Shown piece after piece: positions 8,419 to 17,282 of a stretch of DNA of 28,511 bases. Both the position numbers and the translations under genes were made by a program. The stretch is from positions 1-28,511 of the forward strand of contig JAFGNY010000277.1 of the NCBI GenBank assembly GCA_016926765.1, given 5' to 3'. Every line of letters starts with the position of its first letter. Position 1 is the stretch's first letter. Origin of the DNA: Bacteroidales bacterium (GTDB lineage Bacteria > Bacteroidota > Bacteroidia > Bacteroidales > FEN-979). The notes under the pieces were generated by a model. That model saw only the letters and a list, made by a program, of their open reading frames with translations. It was not told the origin of the DNA and did no database searches.

Positions 8419-8802
8419 ATGGAAGAGAACGAAAAGAAAGACAGGGAGAGAGGCGAAATCTTTTCGAAGGCTGTCAGAGCAGGAAAACGCACCTACTTTT
8501 TTGATGTAAAAGCTACAATCTCTGATGAGTACTACCTAACCATCACCGAAAGCAAGCGAAGGTTTAATAATGATCAAGGGAAGTTCTTCTACGAGAAACA
8601 TAAATTATTTCTTTACAAAGAAGATTTTCAGAAATTCACGGAAGGTCTGACAGAAGTGATTGATTATATCAAAAGTGAGCAAGCCATGCCCGATCCCCGG
8701 GAAGAAAGTTCACTGGATTCCTTACAGGAAGAGAGTACGATACAGAAAAAGCACTCTGATATCCGTTTCGAAGACCTCTCTTCCGACACTGACGACGACT
8801 AA
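8419..8802 (+). CDS. DUF3276 (PUR-alpha-like) nucleic-acid-binding protein
   Basis: 127 residues. A PUR-repeat domain spans about 11-85: GEIFSKAVRAGKRTYFFDVK, then YYLTITESKR and KFFYEKHKLFLYKEDFQKF. Bacterial PUR-domain proteins, found mainly in Bacteroidota and spirochaetes, bind single-stranded DNA or RNA; the cellular role is not settled. The acidic C-terminal tail (rich in Asp, Glu and Ser) may be disordered. Transcribed divergently from nusB. It stands alone: the next gene has its own promoter-like sequence and a hairpin lies between. Confidence 0.88.
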   Translation: MEENEKKDRERGEIFSKAVRAGKRTYFFDVKATISDEYYLTITESKRRFNNDQGKFFYEKHKLFLYKEDFQKFTEGLTEVIDYIKSEQAMPDPREESSLDSLQEESTIQKKHSDIRFEDLSSDTDDD

Positions 8803-8832
8803 TCCCAGCGTCACAATAACACCTTTTATCTG

Positions 8833-8860
8833 TCAGCCGGAGGCATCGCTTGCTTCCTGA
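8833..8860 (+). terminator. Hairpin between DUF3276 and parA
   Basis: GGAGGCA (8839-8845) pairs with TGCTTCC (8851-8857) around a five-base loop, with an outer TCA/TGA extension. No T-run follows, so termination is uncertain. Confidence 0.3.
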
Positions 8861-8901
8861 AAACTTATCAACATCCAGTAGAGGGTCTCGTCTTTAAAAT
8901 G

Positions 8902-8909
8902 TATTTTTG
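8902..8909 (+). promoter_or_regulatory. Candidate -7 box very close to the parA start
   Basis: TATTTTTG ends five bases before the parA ATG (8915). If used, the transcript would have almost no leader. Confidence 0.5.
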
Positions 8910-8914
8910 CACCT

Positions 8915-9718
8915 ATGGGAAAAGTCATTGCCATTGCCAATCAGAAAGGAGGTGTGGGTAAAACCACTTCCGCTATCAACCTGGCTGCCGGTTTGGCGGT
9001 GCTGGAGTATAAGACCCTGATTATTGATGCCGATCCACAGGCCAATGCCACTTCCGGTGTGGGATTCGATCCAAGGAATATCAAGACAAGCATCTATGAA
9101 TGCATCATGGATGATGTGGATCCGCGAAACATCATCCTGAATACCTCTACTCCCTTCCTCGACCTGTTGCCTGCTCATATTGATCTGGTTGGCGCCGAAA
9201 TCGAGATGATTAACATGCCAAACAGGGAGAAAATGATGCGTAAAGTGATCGCTGCCATCAAAGAAGATTACCATTTCATCCTGATCGATTGCTCCCCTTC
9301 CCTTGGCCTGATCACCGTGAATGCACTGACGGCAGCCGATTCAGTCATCGTTCCGGTACAATGTGAATATTTCGCACTGGAAGGACTTGGCAAATTGCTG
9401 AATACGATTAAAATTGTTCAGTCAAGGCTCAATCCGGATCTGGATATTGAAGGGATACTGCTAACTATGTACGATAGCCGGCTGAATCTCTCCAGGCAGG
9501 TTGTTGAAGAGGTTCAGGCCCATTTTCATCAACTGGTCTTTGAGACATTGATCTACCGGAATATCAAACTCAGTGAAGCCCCCAGTTTTGGCGATACGAT
9601 TATGGTCCATGATATTAACAGTACAGGTGCAACCAACTACCTGAATCTGGCCCGTGAAATCCTGCAAAAAAATGAACTTACCCGGATCTCCAATTCGGAA
9701 AAACAATTAGAGAGCTGA
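8915..9718 (+). CDS. parA: Chromosome-partitioning ATPase ParA (Soj)
   Basis: 267 residues, short Soj-type ParA without an N-terminal DNA-binding domain, as in chromosomal systems. The deviant Walker A is KGGVGKTT (residues 11-18), followed by a DADPQANAT block and FILIDCSPSLG (Walker B region). ParA binds DNA non-specifically in its ATP form and is released by ParB, moving the origin region. parB follows after one base. It leads the long plus-strand gene run to the transketolase. No parS-like sequence was found in the window. Confidence 0.95.
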   Translation: MGKVIAIANQKGGVGKTTSAINLAAGLAVLEYKTLIIDADPQANATSGVGFDPRNIKTSIYECIMDDVDPRNIILNTSTPFLDLLPAHIDLVGAEIEMINMPNREKMMRKVIAAIKEDYHFILIDCSPSLGLITVNALTAADSVIVPVQCEYFALEGLGKLLNTIKIVQSRLNPDLDIEGILLTMYDSRLNLSRQVVEEVQAHFHQLVFETLIYRNIKLSEAPSFGDTIMVHDINSTGATNYLNLAREILQKNELTRISNSEKQLES

Positions 9719-9719
9719 T

Positions 9720-10616
9720 ATGTCTGCAAAGAAAAAAGCACTTGGCAGGGGTTTGAGTGCACTTCTTGAAGGGAGTGAATTAGAGCAGGCTCCCCGGGAG
9801 GTACAAGTCAACCAACTGGTTGGGTCAGTCGCCATGATCCTGATTGATGACATCGAAGCAAACCCGTTTCAACCACGGACCGATTTTGACCGTGCAGAAT
9901 TAGCCGACCTGGCCATGTCCATTCAGCACCAGGGGATCATTCAACCCGTCACCCTGCGAAAACTGGGCAACGACCGGTTCCAGTTAATTGCCGGCGAACG
10001 GAGGCTAAAAGCTGCAAGGGTTGCCGGCCTTACAGAAATTCCTGCCTATATCCGGGTTGCCAACGATGAACAGATGCTTGAAATGGCTTTGGTGGAGAAC
10101 ATCCAGCGGGAAGATCTCAACCCGATTGAAGTGGGCGTCAGCTTTCAACGGCTGATGGAAGAGTGCCAGATCAAACAGGAAGAGCTTAGCCAGCGTATCG
10201 GAAAAGACAGGTCCACCATCTCCAACTATGTCCGCCTGCTGAAACTTCCTGCCGAAATCCAGATCGCCATCAGAGAGAAAAAAATCACCATGGGCCATGC
10301 CCGGGCATTGATAACTCTTGAAAATACCTCCCTGCAGCTCCGGATCTTCAAACAAATCCTCTCCAAAAACCTATCCGTACGGGAAGTTGAATCACTGGTC
10401 AGAAAGGCAAACACGAATACATCCCCTCTTCCCGGAAGCACAATGGAGAATCCGGACCCAAAGCTTGTAAAAATAGAGGAACAGCTGACTACCCGGCTCA
10501 ATGCCCCGGTGAAAGTGCTGATCAATAAAAAAGGGAAAGGGACAATCACCATCCCTTTTCATACAGAAGAGGAATTAGAAAAGCTTTTAGACCTGCTTGG
10601 ATCCAACATCACATAG
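9720..10616 (+). CDS. parB: Chromosome-partitioning protein ParB (Spo0J)
   Basis: 298 residues. The start KKKALGRGLSALL is typical of chromosomal ParB. The CTP-binding N-domain has NPFQPRTDF and the GERRLKAARVAG motif; the helix-turn-helix is around QEELSQRIGKDRSTISNYVRLL; a C-terminal dimer domain (KVLINKKGKGTITIPF) ends the protein. It binds parS, slides as a CTP clamp and stimulates ParA. Separated from parA by a single base. Confidence 0.95.
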   Translation: MSAKKKALGRGLSALLEGSELEQAPREVQVNQLVGSVAMILIDDIEANPFQPRTDFDRAELADLAMSIQHQGIIQPVTLRKLGNDRFQLIAGERRLKAARVAGLTEIPAYIRVANDEQMLEMALVENIQREDLNPIEVGVSFQRLMEECQIKQEELSQRIGKDRSTISNYVRLLKLPAEIQIAIREKKITMGHARALITLENTSLQLRIFKQILSKNLSVREVESLVRKANTNTSPLPGSTMENPDPKLVKIEEQLTTRLNAPVKVLINKKGKGTITIPFHTEEELEKLLDLLGSNIT

Positions 10617-10626
10617 GCAATCCACC

Positions 10627-11208
10627 GTGCACCGTTCATTCATTACCATCCTGCTCATTGTATGCTTATTCTCCGGATCAGGATGGATCGGTTCTGCTAC
10701 AGCACAAACCGCTGCGAAGAAAATCCCCGCGGATGATTCACTCATGTTGAAAAAACACAGCCCCCGGAAAGCCACGATCTTTTCAGCAGTGTTACCAGGT
10801 CTCGGACAAATCTACAACCACAAATACTGGAAGCTTCCAATCATCTATGCCGGATTTGGAGTCATGGAGTATTTCATCTATACCAATACCGATAACTACC
10901 TCGACTACCGGTCAGCCTATATAGAAAGTAAGAATGGAAACCTAAACGGAAATTATGCTGAACTGGTAAATAAATACAGCCAGGAAGATCTGCTAAATTA
11001 TGCTGAATATTATCATAGAAACCTGGAAATCAGCATTCTAATCACAGCTCTATGGTATGTATTGAATATCATTGATGCTACGGTGGATGCCCATCTTTAT
11101 ACATACAACATCAACGAAAACCTTTCCTTTCAGGTAACGCCTGACCTGCTCCTTCCTGCCAGGACAAACCAGTTACAACCTGGGGTGAAACTGTGTATCC
11201 GTTTTTAA
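10627..11208 (+). CDS. DUF5683 domain membrane protein
   Basis: 193 residues if the GTG at 10627 is the start, giving a clean signal peptide (about 1-26, ending GSATA). The alternative TTG at 10597 lies inside parB and puts ten polar residues before it. The mature part has SPRKATIFSAVLPGLGQIYN followed by a hydrophobic stretch (IIYAGFGVMEYFIYTNTDNY) and a second one (ISILITALWYVLNIIDATVDAHL), the DUF5683 pattern. Function is unknown; the gene is regularly found between parB and dapB in Bacteroidota, which points to a housekeeping envelope role. Confidence 0.82.
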   Translation: MHRSFITILLIVCLFSGSGWIGSATAQTAAKKIPADDSLMLKKHSPRKATIFSAVLPGLGQIYNHKYWKLPIIYAGFGVMEYFIYTNTDNYLDYRSAYIESKNGNLNGNYAELVNKYSQEDLLNYAEYYHRNLEISILITALWYVLNIIDATVDAHLYTYNINENLSFQVTPDLLLPARTNQLQPGVKLCIRF

Positions 11209-11226
11209 TTAATTAAAATCTTCTCT

Positions 11227-11946
11227 ATGAAACTTGCATTACTTGGTTACGGGAAAATGGGAAAGGAGATTGAAAAACTCGCTGCAGAGAAAGGCCATAA
11301 GATCATGTTAATCATTGACCAGCCTGAGGAGTGGGAGAAGAGCCGGACGGAACTGAGTCAGGCTGATGTGGCAATTGACTTTTCCACCCCGGATAGTGTG
11401 ATCAGTAATATCCATGCCTGTTTTGATGCCGGAGTTCCGGTTGTTGTAGGCACAACAGGCTGGCATGAGCAGATCGAAGAAATCCGGGCCGAATGCCTCA
11501 CGAGAGGGCAAAGCTTCTTCTGGGCTCCCAACTTCAGTATCGGCGTTAATCTTTTCTTCGAATTAAACCGGAAACTGGCATCCCTGATGTCATCCTGGCC
11601 TGAATATGAGATTTCCCTTGAGGAGACCCATCATATCCAGAAACTCGATACTCCCAGCGGCACCGCCATTGTCCTTGCCAATGACATCATCCGTCACCAC
11701 AGCCGAAAACAGAAATGGGTAAAAGAGGGGACGGAAGACCCAGAGGACCTGGGAATCCGTTCCTACCGGGTTGAAGATGTCACCGGAACGCACAAAGTGA
11801 TCTATGATTCCCCTGACGATTTGATTGAGATCATCCATACAGCAAAGAGCCGTCGCGGTTTTGCCTGGGGAGCTATCCTGGCGGCAGAATGGCTGGTGGG
11901 AAAGCATGGTTTTTTTGAGATGAAAGACCTTTTGGGTGAAACATAA
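11227..11946 (+). CDS. dapB: 4-hydroxy-tetrahydrodipicolinate reductase (DapB)
   Basis: 239 residues, slightly shorter than the 260-270 of many DapB. Third pathway-specific step towards lysine and diaminopimelate. The NAD(P)H-binding start is LALLGYGKMGKEI, then VVVGTTGW; the catalytic block is THHIQKLDTPSGTA (H135/H136, K139). It needs no partner and acts in the cytoplasm, feeding peptidoglycan synthesis. The stop codon is followed immediately by a heptamer array. Confidence 0.95.
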   Translation: MKLALLGYGKMGKEIEKLAAEKGHKIMLIIDQPEEWEKSRTELSQADVAIDFSTPDSVISNIHACFDAGVPVVVGTTGWHEQIEEIRAECLTRGQSFFWAPNFSIGVNLFFELNRKLASLMSSWPEYEISLEETHHIQKLDTPSGTAIVLANDIIRHHSRKQKWVKEGTEDPEDLGIRSYRVEDVTGTHKVIYDSPDDLIEIIHTAKSRRGFAWGAILAAEWLVGKHGFFEMKDLLGET

Positions 11947-11995
11947 GACGTGGGACGTGGGACGTGGGACGAAAGACGAAGGACGAGGGAGGAAA
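11947..11995 (+). repeat. Seven tandem heptamers directly after the dapB stop
   Basis: Units in order: GACGTGG three times, GACGAAA, GACGAAG, GACGAGG, GAGGAAA. Exact period 7 with drift in the last three bases. The first unit starts at the base after TAA. The rest of the gap to lepB (11996-12047) is AT-rich with nothing else recognisable. Confidence 0.9.
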
Positions 11996-12047
11996 TATAA
12001 AATATGAAACCGAAAACATCGTTTGATATAAAACCAATTCAAGTACT

Positions 12048-13562
12048 ATGAATATATACCTGATCCTGACCATCTTTTTTTTCATCCTCTCACTTGTCGG
12101 ACTCTGGGCAATCTTTCAGAAAGCCGGCTATCCGGGTTGGACTATTCTTATCCCTTTTTATAATTTTTATATCTGGCTGAAAATCATCAATAAGCCTCTT
12201 TGGTGGTATATTTTCCTGTTGATTCCCTTTATCAATGTCTTCGTGGTGCTGCTGATGATCGTCGAAATCGCCAAATGTTTCAAGAAATATGGATTAGGAC
12301 AACAGGCACTGGCGGTACTTTTTCCTTTTGCTTACCTCCCCTACCTGGGATTCTCACCTAACGAACACTATATCGATCCCGATGAGGCTACTCCTCCGAA
12401 AAAGGGTTTTGTCAGAGAATGGGTGGATGCCATCATTTTTGCTGTCATCGCAGCAAGCATCATACGGATCTTCCTGGTGGAAGCCTATACGATTCCGACT
12501 TCCTCCATGGAAAAAAGCCTGCTGATCGGAGACTATCTTTTCGTCAGCAAGATCCATCTCGGAGCCAGGGTTCCCAACACGCCCCTATCCTTTCCGTTTG
12601 TCCATCACACCATGCCCCTGACGCAAAACACCAAGTCCTATCTCGAATGGATTGAACTCCCTTACCGGCGTTTCCCCGGTTGGTCGACCATCGACAACAT
12701 GGATGTGATCGTGTTTAACTATCCTGACGGAGATACCCTGTCGACAACATTTCAGAGCAACGCAAGTTACTACCAGTTGGTCAGGCAGTTCGGAAGAGAT
12801 AATGTCTGGAAAAACAAACAGTACTTCGGGGATATCATCGCCCGTCCGGTTGACAAACGGGAAAACTTTATCAAGCGCTGTATCGGGATCCCGGGAGACA
12901 CAATCCAGATCATTAACCGGGTGGTTTATATCGACGGAAAAGAAGAACGGAATCCGGGGGAACGACAATTCAAGTACCTGGTCAGGACCGATGGAACCTC
13001 TATCAACACCAGGAACCTGGATAAGCTGGGAATTACAGAACAGATTGGCACCGACAATCAGGGTAATTATGAAATGACGCTAACGGACGAGGCAGTGTCA
13101 AAACTGAAAAATTACACCAATGTCAGAAAGATAGAACCTATGATTATTCCTCCGGGATACCGGGATTCCAATATGTTCCCCCACGACTCGGCATACCCTT
13201 GGAATGTGGATAATTACGGGCCTATCGTCATCCCAAAAAAGGGAACGACCATCTCCCTGACCATGGAGAACCTACCCCTCTACCGGCGAATCATTGATGT
13301 TTTCGAGAACAACGACCTGGATGTTCGCGACAGCGTCATTTATATCAACGGGCAGAAAGCCGGCAATTACACCTTCAACATGGATTATTACTGGATGATG
13401 GGAGACAACAGACACAATTCAGCTGATTCACGTTACTGGGGGTTTGTTCCTGAAGACCATATTGTTGGAGAAGCTATCTTCGTTTGGCTCTCCCTCGATG
13501 ATAAAAAGAGCCTGTTCGACGGGAAAATCCGCTGGAACAAGCTTATGAGAATCGTAAAATAA
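12048..13562 (+). CDS. lepB: Signal peptidase I with N-terminal membrane extension
   Basis: 504 residues, about twice the usual length. Residues 1-105 hold several membrane segments with a KAGYPGWTILIPFYNFYIW block, as in DUF5684-type proteins. A further membrane segment (about 126-145) leads into the peptidase: catalytic Ser153 in IPTSSMEKSLL, catalytic Lys276 in ENFIKRCIGIPGD, and the closing box GDNRHNSADSRYWG. A long insertion sits between the Lys box and the closing box. It removes signal peptides of exported proteins at the outer face of the inner membrane. This long form next to dapB is common in Bacteroidota. It lies 101 bases after dapB, with the heptamer array in between. Confidence 0.94.
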   Translation: MNIYLILTIFFFILSLVGLWAIFQKAGYPGWTILIPFYNFYIWLKIINKPLWWYIFLLIPFINVFVVLLMIVEIAKCFKKYGLGQQALAVLFPFAYLPYLGFSPNEHYIDPDEATPPKKGFVREWVDAIIFAVIAASIIRIFLVEAYTIPTSSMEKSLLIGDYLFVSKIHLGARVPNTPLSFPFVHHTMPLTQNTKSYLEWIELPYRRFPGWSTIDNMDVIVFNYPDGDTLSTTFQSNASYYQLVRQFGRDNVWKNKQYFGDIIARPVDKRENFIKRCIGIPGDTIQIINRVVYIDGKEERNPGERQFKYLVRTDGTSINTRNLDKLGITEQIGTDNQGNYEMTLTDEAVSKLKNYTNVRKIEPMIIPPGYRDSNMFPHDSAYPWNVDNYGPIVIPKKGTTISLTMENLPLYRRIIDVFENNDLDVRDSVIYINGQKAGNYTFNMDYYWMMGDNRHNSADSRYWGFVPEDHIVGEAIFVWLSLDDKKSLFDGKIRWNKLMRIVK

Positions 13563-13563
13563 C

Positions 13564-13571
13564 TACATTTG
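13564..13571 (+). promoter_or_regulatory. Candidate -7 box before the DUF4412-like gene
   Basis: TACATTTG (TAnnTTTG) just after the lepB stop and 31 bases before the ATG at 13603. No clear -33 element. It could start a second transcript covering ftsK and the LolA-like gene. Confidence 0.4.
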
Positions 13572-13602
13572 TAACAACCGGAAAAATTCAACCCATCCAA
13601 TC

Positions 13603-14286
13603 ATGAAACAACAAAAATCCCCACGCATACTCCTCCTGACAACTCTGATGATGATCGTCCTCACTGCTGTTGCCGGTCCCAAGCCTTTCGAAGGGGTGAT
13701 TACCTACAAAATCACCTATCCGAATACTAAGATCAGCGAAAGCCAGATGGCGATGTTCCCAAAAATCATGACGATTACAATCAAGGGAGACCGGGCCAAA
13801 TCAGAGATTCAGACCCCGATGGGACCTCAGATTGAGATCACCAACTACCACGAAAAAACCAAAGTGGGTCTGATCAATATGATGGGACAGAAATATGCGG
13901 TAGCTGAAACCACCGATCAGATCCTGGAGGAGATAAAAGACGAACCAACTCCTGACGTCAGGATCACTGACGAAACAAAATCCATCGCAGGATATACCTG
14001 TAAAAAGGCCATTGTAACGGTCAACGACAAAGGGAAAACAACCACGTATGAAGTCTGGTTCAATGAAGATTTCGGAGCTGAAAATCCTAATTTTGACAGC
14101 CCTCTTTACAAAGATATAAAAGGTGTTCTGCTTGAGTTCTCTATGATTACACCCCAGTTTACAATGGTGTTCACAGCGATCTCTGTTGAGAAACAAACCA
14201 TCTCAAATAAAGAGTTTGATGTTCCTGCTGATTATACGGTAACAACGAAAGAGGAACTGCAATCCAAACTGGGTAGCGGTATGTAA
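13603..14286 (+). CDS. Secreted DUF4412-like protein
   Basis: 227 residues with a signal peptide (about 1-25, LLLTTLMMIVLTAVAG). The mature part begins with FEGVITYKITYPNTK and later has SIAGYTCKKAIV and YEVWFNEDF, a pattern shared by DUF4412 and GLPGLI-type secreted proteins of Bacteroidota, which are mostly beta-strand. No catalytic motif is visible and the function is unknown; periplasmic or outer-membrane location is inferred. One cysteine only (in YTCKK), no lipobox. The ftsK start follows nine bases after its stop. Confidence 0.65.
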   Translation: MKQQKSPRILLLTTLMMIVLTAVAGPKPFEGVITYKITYPNTKISESQMAMFPKIMTITIKGDRAKSEIQTPMGPQIEITNYHEKTKVGLINMMGQKYAVAETTDQILEEIKDEPTPDVRITDETKSIAGYTCKKAIVTVNDKGKTTTYEVWFNEDFGAENPNFDSPLYKDIKGVLLEFSMITPQFTMVFTAISVEKQTISNKEFDVPADYTVTTKEELQSKLGSGM

Positions 14287-14295
14287 TGAATCGCA

Positions 14296-16632
14296 ATGGC
14301 AAAACAGGCGAAACCGAAGAAGGAACCTAAGAATTCGAAAGAAGAGCTGACGAAAGAGGAGCTTTCCAAAAGGGATCAGAAACTCAGGATACTGGGTCTG
14401 TTCCTCCTTATTTTCGGTTTGTTTCTCCTGTTTTCATTTATCTCCTGGTTTCAGTCGTGGAAAGCCGACTATAATTTCTCCGACACAATTTTTAAACACT
14501 TCACCTTCAGTTATTTCGTTGACAAACATGTTGCTGTCGAGAACTGGATGGGCAAAACAGGGGCGATTGTATCCTACCTTTTCATCACTAAATGGTTCGG
14601 CATCTCTTCCCTTTTTATCGTATTGGTCATCCTCGTGACCGGAGCTCACCTCTTTTTTCATTACAAGAAGATTCCCCTCTTTACCACCTTGAAATACTCC
14701 TTTTTCGGCATTTTGTGGGTGCCTGTTTTTCTGCGCCTGCTAGTTCCTTCTTCCGATATCCTGAGTGGGATCTATGGTTACCAGATGAATGTATGGTTGA
14801 TGGAATACCTTGGCTTCTCAGGATTGGTTTTGTTACTTATTTTCACGGGACTTAGCTTCTCCATCATGGCCTTCAATATCCCTTTCAGGTGGATAAAATC
14901 TGTGAAGCAACAGATCAAAGAACCCGGCATGATGGAAACCAGCAAGCCGCCAGACCCCTTTCAGCCGTTAGTTAATCCGGTTGCCGATTTGCCGGAACCT
15001 GATCCGGCGGATGACGGCTTTTTACCCACATCTCCTCATGCCGATATTGAACTGCAAATTGAACACCCTTCAGGAGAAACTGATGAAACTTCCCCGGATG
15101 GAGAGCATTTCGGCATCGAAACCCTGTATGATCCTACCCTGGAGCTGAGAAACTACAAATTTCCGCCGCTGAAACTACTCAATGACTACGGAGGTGAATC
15201 GCTGAATGTGAACAAAGATGAACTGGAGGCAAATAAGGACCGGATCGTTGAGACACTCAGCAACTACGATATCAGGATTCAGAAGATCAAAGCGACTATC
15301 GGACCCGCTGTTACCCTCTATGAAATTGTTCCTGAAGCCGGAATCCGGATCTCACGCATCAAAAACCTGGAAGATGATATCGCCCTTAGTCTGGCTGCAT
15401 TGGGTATCCGGATCATTGCACCCATACCGGGAAGAGGTACCATAGGGATTGAGGTCCCCAACCAAAACCCGGAGATTGTCTCTATCAAATCCCTTCTGGC
15501 CTCCGAAAAATTCCGGAATTCACCGTTTGAATTACCGTTTGTCCTCGGAAAAACCATCTCCAATGAGACCTTCATCGCTGACCTCACCAGAATGCCACAC
15601 CTCTTGATGGCCGGAGCTACCGGTCAGGGGAAATCGGTTGGACTGAATGCGATCATCACCTCCTTTTTATATAAGAAGCACCCGGCGACAGTCAAGTTCG
15701 TTCTGATTGACCCGAAGAAAGTAGAACTCACCCTCTACTCCAAAATTGAAAGGCATTACCTCGCCAAGCTACCGGATTCGGATGATGCCATCATTACCGA
15801 CACCAAGAAAGTGATCAGAACCCTGAATTCACTGAATATCGAGATGGATTCAAGGTACGATCTCCTTCGGGACGCCCAGGTAAGAAATGTGAAAGAGTAC
15901 AACGAGAAATTTCTTAACCGGAAGCTAAACCCCAACGAAGGACACAAGTTCCTGCCCTATATCGTTGTCATTATCGATGAATTTGCCGACTTGATCATGA
16001 CAGCCGGCAGAGAGATTGAAACGCCTTTGACAAGGCTGGCCCAACTGGCTCGCGCCACCGGCATCCACCTGATTATCGCTACCCAACGGCCATCAGTAAA
16101 CATCATCACCGGTACGATCAAAGCCAACTTCCCTGCCCGTATTGCCTTCCGGGTAATTTCGAAGATCGACAGCCGTACCATCCTCGACAGCAGCGGAGCA
16201 GACCAACTAATCGGACGGGGTGATATGCTGCTCTCTACCGGCAGCGATCTGATCAGGCTGCAATGTGCTTTTGTGGATACACCTGAAGTGGACAAAGTAA
16301 CTGAATATATCGGATCGCAGCGCGGCTACCCGGATGCTTTCGACCTCCCCGAGTATTATGATGAAGAAAATGGAAGTGGGAAAGAGTTTGACCCAAACGA
16401 ACGGGATGAACTCTTTGCAGAAGCTGCACGCCTGGTTACCCAGCATCAGCACGGCTCCACCTCCCTGATCCAGCGGAAACTTAAACTTGGATACAACCGG
16501 GCGGGACGCATCATCGATCAGCTGGAAGCTGCCGGTATCGTAGGGACGTTTGAAGGCAGTAAAGCCAGGGATGTTAAATTCAAAGATCTCGGCGCCCTGG
16601 AAGATTACCTGAGAAATATGACTGAAAATTAA
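14296..16632 (+). CDS. ftsK: DNA translocase FtsK
   Basis: 778 residues. N-terminal membrane segments at about 30-52, 84-121 (two), 131-150 and 167-193; a short acidic and proline-rich linker (about 205-290); then the motor with Walker A GATGQGKS (440-447) and Walker B VVIIDEFADL (around 557-566); and a C-terminal winged-helix gamma domain (about 700-770, LIQRKLKLGYNRAGRIIDQLE) that reads KOPS-type polar sequences. It pumps DNA at the division septum and helps resolve chromosome dimers. The linker is much shorter than in E. coli. Placement in a run with parAB links segregation and division. Confidence 0.96.
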   Translation: MAKQAKPKKEPKNSKEELTKEELSKRDQKLRILGLFLLIFGLFLLFSFISWFQSWKADYNFSDTIFKHFTFSYFVDKHVAVENWMGKTGAIVSYLFITKWFGISSLFIVLVILVTGAHLFFHYKKIPLFTTLKYSFFGILWVPVFLRLLVPSSDILSGIYGYQMNVWLMEYLGFSGLVLLLIFTGLSFSIMAFNIPFRWIKSVKQQIKEPGMMETSKPPDPFQPLVNPVADLPEPDPADDGFLPTSPHADIELQIEHPSGETDETSPDGEHFGIETLYDPTLELRNYKFPPLKLLNDYGGESLNVNKDELEANKDRIVETLSNYDIRIQKIKATIGPAVTLYEIVPEAGIRISRIKNLEDDIALSLAALGIRIIAPIPGRGTIGIEVPNQNPEIVSIKSLLASEKFRNSPFELPFVLGKTISNETFIADLTRMPHLLMAGATGQGKSVGLNAIITSFLYKKHPATVKFVLIDPKKVELTLYSKIERHYLAKLPDSDDAIITDTKKVIRTLNSLNIEMDSRYDLLRDAQVRNVKEYNEKFLNRKLNPNEGHKFLPYIVVIIDEFADLIMTAGREIETPLTRLAQLARATGIHLIIATQRPSVNIITGTIKANFPARIAFRVISKIDSRTILDSSGADQLIGRGDMLLSTGSDLIRLQCAFVDTPEVDKVTEYIGSQRGYPDAFDLPEYYDEENGSGKEFDPNERDELFAEAARLVTQHQHGSTSLIQRKLKLGYNRAGRIIDQLEAAGIVGTFEGSKARDVKFKDLGALEDYLRNMTEN

Positions 16633-16644
16633 ATAATTAAAACG

Positions 16645-17280
16645 ATGAAAACATTGCTTGGACTAATTCTTACCCTCGGTTGCCTGAATGTGTTTGCGCA
16701 AAAAGATGACAAAGCGGAAACGCTATTGGCAGAGGTTAGTAATAAAACGAAAACCTACTCCTCTTTCAAAGCTGATTTCACCTATTCAATGGATAACAAA
16801 ACGGCTAAAATCCATGAGACAAAAACAGGGACACTCCTGGTCTCCGGTCAAAAGTACAAAGTGAGTATTGCCGGGCAGGAGGTATTTTGCGACGGGGAGA
16901 AAGTGTGGACCTATATCGGTGAATCGAACGAAGTACAGATCAATGAGATGGACACCCGAAAAGAAGCCATCACCCCAACCAATATTCTGACATCCTATAA
17001 TGCCAATTACCAATCCCGTATGATCCAGGATAACGATGCGGCAGACCCGAATCTACAGGCAGTTGAACTGATTCCTTTTACCCAGGGAAATTTCGAAAAG
17101 GTCATCGTAATTATCGATACAAAGCTGAAGCAAATCAAGTCCTTCAAGCTATTCGACAAGAGCGGGAATGTCTTTACATACAAAGTCACCCGTTTTCAAA
17201 CGGATGTCCCGGTAAAAAATTCCGATTTTATATTCAATGAAGCGAATTACAAAGGCATTGAAGTGATTGATATGAGATAG
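16645..17280 (+). CDS. LolA-like outer-membrane lipoprotein carrier protein
   Basis: 211 residues, signal peptide about 1-19 (LGLILTLGCLNVFAQ). The mature part fits the LolA fold: KTYSSFKADFTYSMDNK, GTLLVSGQKYKV, then EVFCDGEKVWTYI and late strand pairs. LolA shuttles lipoproteins through the periplasm; Bacteroidota have several LolA-like proteins, so this may be the carrier or a paralogue. It lies 12 bases after ftsK, a neighbourhood common in this phylum. The stop codon directly precedes the transketolase start. Confidence 0.82.
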   Translation: MKTLLGLILTLGCLNVFAQKDDKAETLLAEVSNKTKTYSSFKADFTYSMDNKTAKIHETKTGTLLVSGQKYKVSIAGQEVFCDGEKVWTYIGESNEVQINEMDTRKEAITPTNILTSYNANYQSRMIQDNDAADPNLQAVELIPFTQGNFEKVIVIIDTKLKQIKSFKLFDKSGNVFTYKVTRFQTDVPVKNSDFIFNEANYKGIEVIDMR

Positions 17281-17282
17281 TG

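Noticed and set aside
8803..11208. parS site near parAB
   Set aside because: I looked for sequences like TGTTTCACGTGAAACA here and in the rest of the window and saw none.
11947..11995. CRISPR-like array
   Set aside because: Units are only 7 bp without spacers, and there are no cas genes.
12004..12051. Fifteen-codon ORF whose TGA overlaps the lepB ATG
   Set aside because: Looks like a coupled leader peptide, but it is short, has no ribosome site and could easily occur by chance in this AT-rich gap.
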